Of a DNA stretch of 64,000 bases, positions 45,598-53,337 are shown one piece after another. The notes under the pieces were generated by a model. That model had not been told where the DNA came from, made no database searches, and worked only from the letters and a program-made list of their open reading frames with translations. Source of the stretch: Sporosarcina globispora (GTDB lineage: Bacteria > Bacillota > Bacilli > Bacillales > Cytobacillaceae); NCBI RefSeq assembly GCF_001274725.1, contig NZ_LGUF01000007.1:2480430-2544429 (forward strand). Direction: 5' to 3'. A program made the position numbers and the translations under genes. How positions within the stretch are numbered: the stretch's first letter is position 1; each line of letters begins with the position of its first letter.

Positions 45598-47752
45598 GTT
45601 TTTTAAAGAAATTGAGAATCTAAACCATCCGAATGAAAAATTGATAAAAACACACTGCAGCTATTGCGGCATGCAATGCGGAATGAACTTGAGGGTTAAT
45701 ACACAGACAAATAAAATCATCGGGGTCGAGCCCCGTTATGACTGGCCGGTTACAGTCGGGAAAATGTGTCCGAAAGGGGTTACCGCCTACCAGCAGACCA
45801 ACCACAAAGACCGCTTGCTGAAACCTCTCATCCGTGATGATGCTTCTTTGAAAGGGACTGCAGAAGGGTTCCGTGAAGCGAGCTGGGAAGAGGCGTACGA
45901 TCTGATTGCCAAGAAATTCAAAGAGCTGCAAAACGAATACGGAAAAGATTCACTTTCCGTTTTCAGCGGAGTTTCCATGACAAATGAAAAATGTTATCTG
46001 ACTGGAAAGTTTGCCCGTGTTGCGCTTGGAACCCGCTATATTGACTATAACGGCCGATTCTGTATGTCAAGTGCTGCCGGCGGATTCCTCCGGTCTTTTG
46101 GAGTAGATAGAGGCTCAACATTGCCTTGGACAGATATTCATGAAACGGATTGCCTGTTTATCGCTGGAAGCAATACAGCTGAATGCCATCCAACTTCCAT
46201 GTTCCGCATTTGGAACGTTCAGGAGAGAGGTGGTTATATCATTGTGGTTGATCCCCGTGAAACGCCAATTGCCAGAAGAGCTGACCTTCATCTGGACCTG
46301 AAGCCCGGAACAGACCTTGCACTTGCAAACGGGATTGTTAACCAATTGATTGAAATGGGCTATATAGATGAAGAATTCATTAATAAACATACGAACGGCT
46401 TTGAAGAAACAAAGGAGCTTGTAAAGGAATTCACACCTGATTATACAAGCATGCTGACTGGTGTGGCGCCGGAAAAAATCATTCGCGCTGCCGAAATATA
46501 CGGAAAAGCTCCAAATGCAGTTGTCATGTTTGCACGAGGTGTTGAACAGCAGCATAAAGGTGTTGATAATGTTTCCGCCTACACCAATATGGCGCTTGTT
46601 ACTGGAAAAATCGGCCGCCCCAAAGCCGGAGTAGCCACATTCACTGGACAGGGCAATGGACAGGGTGGAAGAGAGCATGGACAAAAATCAGATTTGCTTC
46701 CAGGCTACCGAAAAATTACAAATCCAAAACATGTTGAAGAAGTATGCAGCGTTTGGGGAATCACACCTGAAGAAATGCCGCAGCCTGGTGTATCTGCTTA
46801 TGAAATGATTGAGCTGATGGAGCAAAAAACGATTCGCGGTTTATACCTTCTATGTTCGAATCCTGCTGTATCTGCACCAAATCAAAATTTTGTCAGGAAA
46901 GCATTTAAGACCTTGGATTTCATGGTATGCTCCGATTTCTACCTTTCTGAATCGGCAGAATTTGCAGATGTTGTTCTTCCGGCTGTCACGTGGTCAGAGG
47001 ATGAAGGAACAGTAACGAATATTGAAGGCCGCATTATTAAGATCAATAAGGCTCAGGAACCTGTTGGGGAATCGAAGCCAGACTGGCAGATCCAAGTGGA
47101 GCTGGCTGAACGTTTAGGAAAAGGAAAATACTTTTCCCACTTAAAAACGGCAAGAGATGTTGCAGATGAGTTCAGACTGGCTACCAAGGGCGGTTATGCT
47201 GATTACTATGGTGCTACATGGGATAAAATCGACAAGCAGGATGGAGTTTTCTGGCCATGTAAAAATGAAAATGATGAAGGAACACCACATATGTTCCTTG
47301 ATAAGAAATTTTATCATCCGGATGGCAAAGCAAAAATATGCGCGCTGCCATACCGTCCGCCAGCGGAAGAACCATGTGAAAAATATCCGCTTCGTTTAAC
47401 AACTGGCCGGGTGGTTTACCATTACCTATCAGGCAACCAGACTAGAAGAATTCCATTCCTTCATGATATGTGCCCTGAACCATTTGTAGAGATCCACCCG
47501 GAAACAGCATCAAAATATAATATGGAACATGAAGAAAAAGTCCGCTTATTTACAAGAAGAGGCGAGGCCATCTATAAAGTCAAAATCACAGAAGCCATCC
47601 GCAAGGATACCGTCTTTGTTCCATACCATTTTGGACATGAAGAATCTATTAATCTATTAACGATTGCAGCGTTAGATCCTATATCCCGTATGCCTGAGTT
47701 CAAGGCATGTGCTGCACAGCTGGAAAAAGTCGAATTAAAGAAGGTGCAATAA
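45584..47752 (+). CDS. Molybdopterin nitrate reductase catalytic subunit, Nas/NarB type
   Basis: A 722-residue molybdo-bis-PGD enzyme. The N-terminal [4Fe-4S] ligands are Cys25, Cys28, Cys32 and Cys62 (HCSYCGMQCG; GKMCPKG). The Mo ligand is probably Cys160 in NGRFCMSS. GQGNGQGGREHGQKSDLLPGY is the block seen in assimilatory NasA/NarB. No Tat signal, so it is cytoplasmic. No nitrite reductase or NasB lies nearby; instead it is encoded with membrane redox subunits, which suggests quinol-linked nitrate reduction. Other substrates are possible. Confidence 0.82.
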   Translation: MQRDKFFKEIENLNHPNEKLIKTHCSYCGMQCGMNLRVNTQTNKIIGVEPRYDWPVTVGKMCPKGVTAYQQTNHKDRLLKPLIRDDASLKGTAEGFREASWEEAYDLIAKKFKELQNEYGKDSLSVFSGVSMTNEKCYLTGKFARVALGTRYIDYNGRFCMSSAAGGFLRSFGVDRGSTLPWTDIHETDCLFIAGSNTAECHPTSMFRIWNVQERGGYIIVVDPRETPIARRADLHLDLKPGTDLALANGIVNQLIEMGYIDEEFINKHTNGFEETKELVKEFTPDYTSMLTGVAPEKIIRAAEIYGKAPNAVVMFARGVEQQHKGVDNVSAYTNMALVTGKIGRPKAGVATFTGQGNGQGGREHGQKSDLLPGYRKITNPKHVEEVCSVWGITPEEMPQPGVSAYEMIELMEQKTIRGLYLLCSNPAVSAPNQNFVRKAFKTLDFMVCSDFYLSESAEFADVVLPAVTWSEDEGTVTNIEGRIIKINKAQEPVGESKPDWQIQVELAERLGKGKYFSHLKTARDVADEFRLATKGGYADYYGATWDKIDKQDGVFWPCKNENDEGTPHMFLDKKFYHPDGKAKICALPYRPPAEEPCEKYPLRLTTGRVVYHYLSGNQTRRIPFLHDMCPEPFVEIHPETASKYNMEHEEKVRLFTRRGEAIYKVKITEAIRKDTVFVPYHFGHEESINLLTIAALDPISRMPEFKACAAQLEKVELKKVQ

Positions 47753-48313
47753 ATGAAGAAGAGGCTGTATTTAGAACTTGAAAACTGTATAGGATGCCGT
47801 TCTTGTCTGGCAGCATGTACACAATGCGGGGGGCATGAGGAGCGCAACAGAAACTATGTGTATGATGTAAATCCTCTTGTGAACCGGCAGACGATGCCTC
47901 TCATGTGCCTTCACTGTGAAAATCCGGCATGTGCCCGAAGCTGTCCGGCCCAGGCCATTCAAATTCATGAGACAGGCGCTGTGTTATCTGCGCTGGTGGA
48001 AAAGTGTATTGGCTGCCAGAACTGTACAATTGCCTGCCCATATGGCATACCAAAATTTGATCAAGAGCAGAACTTAATGTACAAATGCGACCTATGTATT
48101 GACCGTACTAAAGATGGAATTCCTCCTATGTGTGCGAGTGTATGTCCATCCAATACACTGCAATGGCTGACAGATGAAGAAATTGAAAACAAGAAAAAGC
48201 AATTTAACCTTGATAACGGCAAATGGGTTACAAGCATGCCATATCTTGAAGGCGAAACAAACGTAAAGGTAAATCTGCCGGGAATCCTGCAGGGGATTAC
48301 AAAGCTGTTTTAG
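47753..48313 (+). CDS. Four-cluster ferredoxin subunit, NrfC/DmsB type
   Basis: A 186-residue polyferredoxin. Four cysteine groups are seen: CIGCRSCLAAC, CLHCENPACARSC, CIGCQNCTIAC and CDLCIDRTKDGIPPMCASVC, fit for four [4Fe-4S] clusters. No Tat signal. It should carry electrons from the membrane part to the molybdenum subunit. The ATG follows directly after the catalytic gene's stop. Confidence 0.9.
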   Translation: MKKRLYLELENCIGCRSCLAACTQCGGHEERNRNYVYDVNPLVNRQTMPLMCLHCENPACARSCPAQAIQIHETGAVLSALVEKCIGCQNCTIACPYGIPKFDQEQNLMYKCDLCIDRTKDGIPPMCASVCPSNTLQWLTDEEIENKKKQFNLDNGKWVTSMPYLEGETNVKVNLPGILQGITKLF

Positions 48314-48325
48314 GAGGGATTAGGG

Positions 48326-48850
48326 ATGTCCGATAAGAATAACAAGATTCCCTTTAATGAAGATAATTATACGCATAATATCGAACGGAATAACGAAAGG
48401 AAACTGGATAGACGGGGATTCATGAAAACTTTGGTTGGTGCTGCTGGTGTATTTGCGGTTTCCTCCCTTCCCTGGGGGGCAGTAGCTGCCAAAGAATTAA
48501 TGGGGCTTGGCGAAAAAGAATATCCTCATAAGAAAATAACAGAAGTAAGCAAGCTGCCAATCGGCGATGCAGTGGAGTTCAAGTTTCCTGGAGATCATGA
48601 TGACGCTATTTTAATCCGCTTATCAGAGAACAAATATGTTGCCTATCAGAATGCGTGTACACATTTGCGCTGCCCGGTATTTTGGGTGAAGGAGCAAAGT
48701 GAAATGATATGCCCTTGCCATCACGGCAAGTTCGATGTGGAGACTGGCTCGCCAACTGCGGGGCCGCCAAGAAGGCCGCTTCCGGAAATCCAGGTTAAGG
48801 TGGAGAATGGAGCAATCTTTGCAGTGAGGGTGAAACGTTATGAAGCGTAG
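48326..48850 (+). CDS. Tat-exported Rieske [2Fe-2S] protein
   Basis: A 174-residue QcrA-like Rieske protein. A twin-arginine signal/anchor, DRRGFMKTLVGAAGVFAVSS (Arg29-Arg30), is followed by the cluster motif: ligands Cys111, His113, Cys129 and His132, with Cys116 and Cys131 placed to form the stabilising disulfide. The cluster therefore lies on the outer face of the membrane, opposite the cytoplasmic catalytic subunit. GGAGGG lies before the ATG. Confidence 0.92.
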   Translation: MSDKNNKIPFNEDNYTHNIERNNERKLDRRGFMKTLVGAAGVFAVSSLPWGAVAAKELMGLGEKEYPHKKITEVSKLPIGDAVEFKFPGDHDDAILIRLSENKYVAYQNACTHLRCPVFWVKEQSEMICPCHHGKFDVETGSPTAGPPRRPLPEIQVKVENGAIFAVRVKRYEA

Positions 48851-49031
48851 CTATCTGGGTGTCATCATTTTGGCCGCGATATTAATGATGAATATTGTGT
48901 TTACCCAATATATGGTCCACCAATACTATTACGAAAACTATGTAAATGTACTGATTTTCGGCGGACTGAATATTGTTCTTTTTCCCCTGGCTGTATTCGC
49001 TTATAAAAAGACGATTAACATGAGGGCGTGA
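48840..49031 (+). CDS. Small two-helix membrane protein of the nitrate operon
   Basis: A 63-residue protein with helices at about 6-24 and 36-55 and a Tyr-rich loop (HQYYYENYV) between. It overlaps the Rieske stop by 11 bases. It may be a small subunit stabilising the cytochrome/Rieske complex. Not recognised. Confidence 0.75.
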   Translation: MKRSYLGVIILAAILMMNIVFTQYMVHQYYYENYVNVLIFGGLNIVLFPLAVFAYKKTINMRA

Positions 49032-49036
49032 TTTCT

Positions 49037-49348
49037 ATGAACAGTGAAACATATCTTGATTTTTGTTTTGTAAGAGAACAATCCGGGGATTTTGCCCCAG
49101 AAGTTGACCAGTTCCTTTCCGAACTCTTTAAGGGGGTCCGCCTCAACTGGTACTTGGATGAAAAGTCTCAAGACGGGATGGACATTGTTGTAGCAGAGAT
49201 AAAAGGCATGAGCAAATGGCAATCAGAAGAGGAAACCATTGAATTCATAGAAGAAAATGCAAGTAAATCATTCTGGAAATATCTGCAGGGTTATCAAATG
49301 TATATTTATCCTGCTAAAAGAGGGTGCGGCAGCTGTGGAACTCATTAA
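49037..49348 (+). CDS. Unknown protein with C-terminal CGSC, 103 residues
   Basis: A soluble protein starting MNSETYLDFCFVREQSGD and ending GCGSCGTH, so a CxxC pair lies at the very C-terminus. The middle is acidic with several Trp. The ATG at 49037 has GAGGGCG 8 bases upstream. Tightly packed in the operon; possibly an assembly factor for the reductase (a NarJ/NapD-like job), but it does not look like those families. Confidence 0.7.
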   Translation: MNSETYLDFCFVREQSGDFAPEVDQFLSELFKGVRLNWYLDEKSQDGMDIVVAEIKGMSKWQSEEETIEFIEENASKSFWKYLQGYQMYIYPAKRGCGSCGTH

Positions 49349-49610
49349 AAAAGAAGATTTGGACGGCTTTGTCCGGCGAAATGTGCAGGTGGCAATTTTA
49401 GATGAAGAGGGAAATGACAAAGCCCCCTTTGTTCACAAAGAAATAATAAAAACCGGGCTCTGCCCAGATGGAACACATTTGCGTATTTATTTTGACCACA
49501 TGAATTTTTTTGCGGTCCCGCTGACTTCCTCTGTGGAAGCCTCTGACAGCAGGTGGACTGCCCTTGATCAGAAAGCCGGATTAAAATATGTAATAAAGAA
49601 GAGAGCGTGA
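49335..49610 (+). CDS. Unknown protein, 91 residues
   Basis: The GTG at 49335, after AAAAGAGGG, opens a protein that reads ELIKKEDLDGFVRRNVQVAI and ends DQKAGLKYVIKKRA. It overlaps the previous gene by 14 bases and the next by 4, so it is translationally coupled. It is soluble, with a single Cys. The start is inferred; a TTG at 49257 would overlap its neighbour too far. Not recognised. Confidence 0.65.
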   Translation: MELIKKEDLDGFVRRNVQVAILDEEGNDKAPFVHKEIIKTGLCPDGTHLRIYFDHMNFFAVPLTSSVEASDSRWTALDQKAGLKYVIKKRA

Positions 49611-51124
49611 ACACAATGATAAGAAAAATACAGCTGCCTTTGCAGACGTTAAACTTAGTAGCCGGGTTCATGGTTTGGGTGCTGATTTCCTCCCTTATGC
49701 CGTTTATTAAAGAGGATATCAATATTCCAGCCGACAAGCTTGCCCTTGTAACAGCAGTTCCGGTAATCCTTGGATCGCTGCTTCGCATTCCCCTGGGATA
49801 TTATGCTAATCAGTTTGGCGCAAGAATAATCTTTATACTGAGCTTTATTCTTCTATTATTCCCAGTCTATTATATTAGTATAGCTGATTCAATTACTGAT
49901 TTACTGATCGGGGGATTATTCCTTGGTCTTGGAGGAGCGGTGTTCTCTGTTGGTGTTACATCTCTTCCGAAATATTATCCTAAGGAGCGCCATGGGTTTG
50001 TAAATGGAATATACGGGGCAGGTAATCTTGGAACAGCCATAACCGCATTTGCGGCTCCGGTTGTTGCCACAAAATTTGGCTGGTCCTTAACCGTACAAAT
50101 CTATCTTGTCCTGCTCGGAATCTTCATTGCAGTAAACTTCTTTTTTGGTGATAAAAAAGAAGTTAAGGTGCAGACGCCGCTTCTGGAACAGATTAAAGGC
50201 GTCTATAAAAATGAAAAGCTATGGCTGCTGAGCTTATTCTATTTTATTACTTTTGGATCATTTGTTGCGTTTACAATTTATCTTCCAAACTTCCTGGTAG
50301 CTCATTTTGAACTCGATAAAGTGGATGCGGGACTAAGGACAGCCGGATTCATCGTCCTTGCAACTGCCATGAGACCGATTGGCGGCTGGCTTGCAGACCG
50401 ATTCCATTCTTTAATTCTTCTAATGTTTGTTTTTGGAGTTTATACCATCTCTGCAGTGATTCTTTCTTTATCTCCATCAATTACATGGTATACATTCGGG
50501 TGCTTAAGCATTGCACTATCAGCAGGAATTGGGAATGGTGTTATCTTTAAGCTGGTGCCTATGTACTTCCAGAAACAGGCCGGTATCGTAAACGGTATTG
50601 TTTCTGCAATGGGCGGCCTGGGCGGATTTTTCCCGCCGCTGATATTGACCTTGTTATTTAATATCACTGGCCATTATGCGATTGGTTTTATGGCATTGTC
50701 TGAAGTGGCGCTCGCAAGCTTGATTCTGGTTGTTTGGATGTACTTCCAAGGTAAAATGGAAATTGCGAGCCAGGTGATTGATCATACAATTGAAGGGATT
50801 CTGGTAACAGATAAAAGCGGAAAAATAATCTCTGTAAACCCTGCTTTCACAGAAATAACCGGTTATAAGGAAGAAGAAGTAACCGGTAAAAATCCAAATA
50901 TTCTTAAATCAGGAAAGCAGACTAAAGGCTTTTACCAGGACTTGTGGACATCAATTGAAAAAAATGGATTCTGGCAAGGAGAAATATGGAATTGCCGCAA
51001 AGATGGAGAAGAATATCTCCAATGGCTTACCATAAGTGCAATTAAAAATGATGCTGGAGATGTAGTCCAATATGCTGGCATGTTCAGCGACATTTCCAGC
51101 CATCGGGTAAAAAAAGCAAAATAA
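49607..51124 (+). CDS. NarK-type transporter fused to a PAS domain
   Basis: A 505-residue protein. Residues 1-385 are a 12-helix MFS transporter of the nitrate/nitrite porter group, with NarK-like glycine-rich segments (FSVGVTSLPKYYP; GIYGAGNLGTAI; IVSAMGGLGGFFPP). Residues about 388-500 form a PAS domain (IEGILVTDKSGKIISVNPAF; MFSDIS end). Transport and sensing are joined in one chain. The stop lies in an 11-bp tandem repeat, and the kinase gene follows in the same frame. Confidence 0.85.
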   Translation: MNTMIRKIQLPLQTLNLVAGFMVWVLISSLMPFIKEDINIPADKLALVTAVPVILGSLLRIPLGYYANQFGARIIFILSFILLLFPVYYISIADSITDLLIGGLFLGLGGAVFSVGVTSLPKYYPKERHGFVNGIYGAGNLGTAITAFAAPVVATKFGWSLTVQIYLVLLGIFIAVNFFFGDKKEVKVQTPLLEQIKGVYKNEKLWLLSLFYFITFGSFVAFTIYLPNFLVAHFELDKVDAGLRTAGFIVLATAMRPIGGWLADRFHSLILLMFVFGVYTISAVILSLSPSITWYTFGCLSIALSAGIGNGVIFKLVPMYFQKQAGIVNGIVSAMGGLGGFFPPLILTLLFNITGHYAIGFMALSEVALASLILVVWMYFQGKMEIASQVIDHTIEGILVTDKSGKIISVNPAFTEITGYKEEEVTGKNPNILKSGKQTKGFYQDLWTSIEKNGFWQGEIWNCRKDGEEYLQWLTISAIKNDAGDVVQYAGMFSDISSHRVKKAK

Positions 51125-51170
51125 AAGAAAAATAAAAGAAAAATAAAAGAAAAATAAAAGAAAAATAAAG
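51116..51170 (+). repeat. 11-bp tandem repeat between narK-PAS and kinase
   Basis: About four and a half copies of AAAATAAAAGA follow in perfect tandem. The first copy contains the TAA stop of the transporter-PAS gene. The array ends 5 bases before the AAGGAGGAGGG site of the kinase gene. Confidence 0.92.
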
Positions 51171-51190
51171 TCATAAGGAGGAGGGATGAA

Positions 51191-51838
51191 ATGGAAACCC
51201 AGCCAGCAAAGAATATTAGTTCATATATTATTCAATCTCAGGAAGATGAGATCAAGCGCATCGCCCTGGAGCTTCACGAAGGGGTAGGGCAGACGCTTTA
51301 CAGTTTATATACAGGCATGCAATTCATTCAAACAGCTGTCGATCAGCCTGAGATGAAAGGCTATATAGGAGATATGGCACAAATGATTGAAAAAACAATC
51401 CAGGAAATCAGGCTTCTGGCTGTGGAATTGCATCCCCCTGCTCTAGGTACCCTCGGTCTGCTGCCGGCCCTGAAAAGTTATTTGAAATTATACACTTCCA
51501 CATATGGAATCTTGGTTGAGCTCCAAAATGAGGGGATGGAAGTGCAAATCAGTGAAAGGGAAAGCATCACATTGTTCCGTGTTTGCCAGGAGGCTTTGGC
51601 AAACATAGCCAGATATGCTGATACGATGAATGCAGTCATCTCCCTTCACTGGAAACCGGGACAGCTTTCAATCAGTATAAAAGATAAGGGGAAGGGCTTT
51701 GATGTAGATGCTGCGATGAAAAAATCGTCTGGCCTTGCTGCCATGATTGAAAGAATGTTTTTAATCAGCGGCAAATGTGTCATCAGCTCCAAAATCGGTG
51801 AAGGGACTTCAATAGATATCACCCTTCCGGTATACTAA
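51191..51838 (+). CDS. Sensor-less histidine kinase, HisKA_3/NreB type
   Basis: A 215-residue kinase with only catalytic domains. A dimerisation helix carries the phosphorylated His29 in LELHEGVGQ (HEG in place of the usual HDG), and a HATPase domain has EALANIARYA (N box), DKGKGFD (G1) and GEGTSIDI (G2). It has no membrane or sensory domain. It begins 66 bases after the NarK-PAS stop in the same frame, so the PAS-bearing transporter may be its input partner. Confidence 0.85.
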   Translation: METQPAKNISSYIIQSQEDEIKRIALELHEGVGQTLYSLYTGMQFIQTAVDQPEMKGYIGDMAQMIEKTIQEIRLLAVELHPPALGTLGLLPALKSYLKLYTSTYGILVELQNEGMEVQISERESITLFRVCQEALANIARYADTMNAVISLHWKPGQLSISIKDKGKGFDVDAAMKKSSGLAAMIERMFLISGKCVISSKIGEGTSIDITLPVY

Positions 51839-51924
51839 AATTATACTTAACAAGGGGCCCTGTGCACAGCGGATCCCTTGTTGCCTATTAAAGAAAATTT
51901 TTTATTCACGAGAATTTATTTCTT

Positions 51925-52200
51925 TGTACTTCGAGAACAGTCTAGCTCCAGCGCCTGCCCCCTCGAGGTCACAAGCTTGTCTTGTTGCGGCTCCTAGGGA
52001 CTCGAGACATAAGCCAATCCCTTCCAGAAGGAAAGAACACCTTCTTGCAGTGCTCGTCTTATGCTTGTCGTCCCTGAGCAGTCGCCTCCACATTTCGGGC
52101 ACCCCCCCCAAAAAGGCAAAGAACGCCTTTCCGGGAGGCTCGTCTTGTGCTTGTTGGGGGTGGGCAAGGCGCTTGCGCTATTCTTGTACGGACAAATGGC
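51925..52200. repeat. CTAGCTCCAG repeat, long copy
   Basis: About 270 bases starting CAGTCTAGCTCCAGCGCC and ending GGCGCTTGCGCTATTCTTG, whose ends pair (GGCGC/GCGCC). Internal hairpins include TTCCAGAAGGAA and GGCAAAGAACGCC, and CTCGTCTTGTGCTTGT-like segments repeat inside. I know similar G/C-rich repeats from Bacillaceae genomes; a short copy lies at 39143-39211. It separates the small kinase gene from the regulator gene. Confidence 0.75.
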
Positions 52201-52216
52201 AAAGGGGGAGCCGGGC

Positions 52217-52870
52217 TTGATCAATATTTTACTTTGTGACGATCACGCAGTAGTGAGAATGGGCTTGAAAATGCTTTTAAATAACCATGAAGACATGCAG
52301 GTGGTTGGTGAAGCTTCAGAAGGCAACGAGGGCATCCGGCAGGCTCTTGAATTAAAACCTGATGTGGTCGTAATGGATTTGAGCATGCCGCATGGGAAAG
52401 ATGGAATGTCAGCAACTTCAGAATTGAAGAAATTAATGCCGGAAGCAGCGATTCTGATTTTGACCATGCATGATGATGAAGAATATTTATTCAGGGCAAT
52501 TCAGGCTGGTGCCTCCGGATGTATTTTAAAAAGTGCCCCTCATGTTGAACTGCTGTCAGCAATCCGGTCTGTTGCAAGCGGGAACGCATATTTGCATCCT
52601 TCTGCAACAAAAAGGCTGATGGAAGAATATATCGGAAGTGTAAAACATGGGAACACTGACACTTTCAACCTTCTTTCCGACAGGGAGAAAGAAGTGCTTA
52701 CATTAATAGCAAAAGGGTTTTCTAATAAGGAGATTGCGGAACAGCTTGTGATTAGTGTAAAGACAGTTGAAACCCATAAAGGCAATTTAATGGAAAAGCT
52801 TCAGATGAAAACAAGGCCAGAACTTGTTGCTTTTGCTTTAAAGAAGGGGCTGCTTGGATATGGAATATAA
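52217..52870 (+). CDS. nreC: NarL/NreC-type response regulator
   Basis: A 217-residue response regulator. The receiver domain has DD at residues 8-9, phosphorylated Asp54 in VVMDLSMPHG and Lys105 in ILKSAP. The C-terminal LuxR-type helix-turn-helix reads LSDREKEVLTLIAKG, then VSVKTVETH-like ISVKTVETHKGNL. The TTG at 52217 with AAAGGGGGAG 6 bases upstream is the start; the longer frame runs into the repeat. It probably activates the nitrate operon. Confidence 0.88.
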   Translation: MINILLCDDHAVVRMGLKMLLNNHEDMQVVGEASEGNEGIRQALELKPDVVVMDLSMPHGKDGMSATSELKKLMPEAAILILTMHDDEEYLFRAIQAGASGCILKSAPHVELLSAIRSVASGNAYLHPSATKRLMEEYIGSVKHGNTDTFNLLSDREKEVLTLIAKGFSNKEIAEQLVISVKTVETHKGNLMEKLQMKTRPELVAFALKKGLLGYGI

Positions 52871-53312
52871 GGGGTGCAGCCCGGGAGAAAGCAAACATAT
52901 TGCTCAGGCTTGTGAAAAGGTGCTAACAGAGCTGGAATGTGATTTTGTTGGATTGGCACTGCAAAATACTGATGGCTCGGATGTAAGATGGCATTATTCT
53001 GCAGGAAATATCAACGAAAAATATAAGAGGATTACAGTACGGTATGGCAAAGGCATTGCAGGAAAGGTGATTTCAACAGGCAGGCCGATGTACGTTGAGA
53101 ATTTCCCTGAAAATATCGCAGGGAAAGCATTGGAATACCCGATTATGCTTGCTGAAAGCCTGAAGAATGCATATGCTGTTCCCATTCATTTCAAGGGTAT
53201 TCCAAAAGGAGTCCTCTTAATTGGGAACAGGTCTGACCAGCCCATTAATAAAAATGAGCAAATCACTGCAGGGAATGCAGCCAGGACACTTGAACAGAAG
53301 CTGAATAATTAA
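52860..53312 (+). CDS. nreA: GAF-domain nitrate receptor, NreA-like
   Basis: A 150-residue single GAF domain. Size, position beside the kinase-regulator pair and blocks such as GKGIAGKVISTGRPMYVENF match Staphylococcus NreA, which binds nitrate and restrains NreB. The ATG at 52860 overlaps the regulator gene by 11 bases and has AAGAAGGGG about 10 bases upstream. Nitrate binding itself cannot be read from the sequence. Confidence 0.8.
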   Translation: MEYKGCSPGESKHIAQACEKVLTELECDFVGLALQNTDGSDVRWHYSAGNINEKYKRITVRYGKGIAGKVISTGRPMYVENFPENIAGKALEYPIMLAESLKNAYAVPIHFKGIPKGVLLIGNRSDQPINKNEQITAGNAARTLEQKLNN

Positions 53313-53337
53313 AATAATTGCAACTGGAGGAAGCTAA

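Noticed and set aside
44515..47752. Reading the nitrate cluster as a normal NarGHJI or NapAB system.
   Set aside because: The catalytic subunit is about 720 residues with the NasA/NarB block, not a 1200-residue NarG. No NarJ, NarH or NapB is present, and it has no Tat signal.
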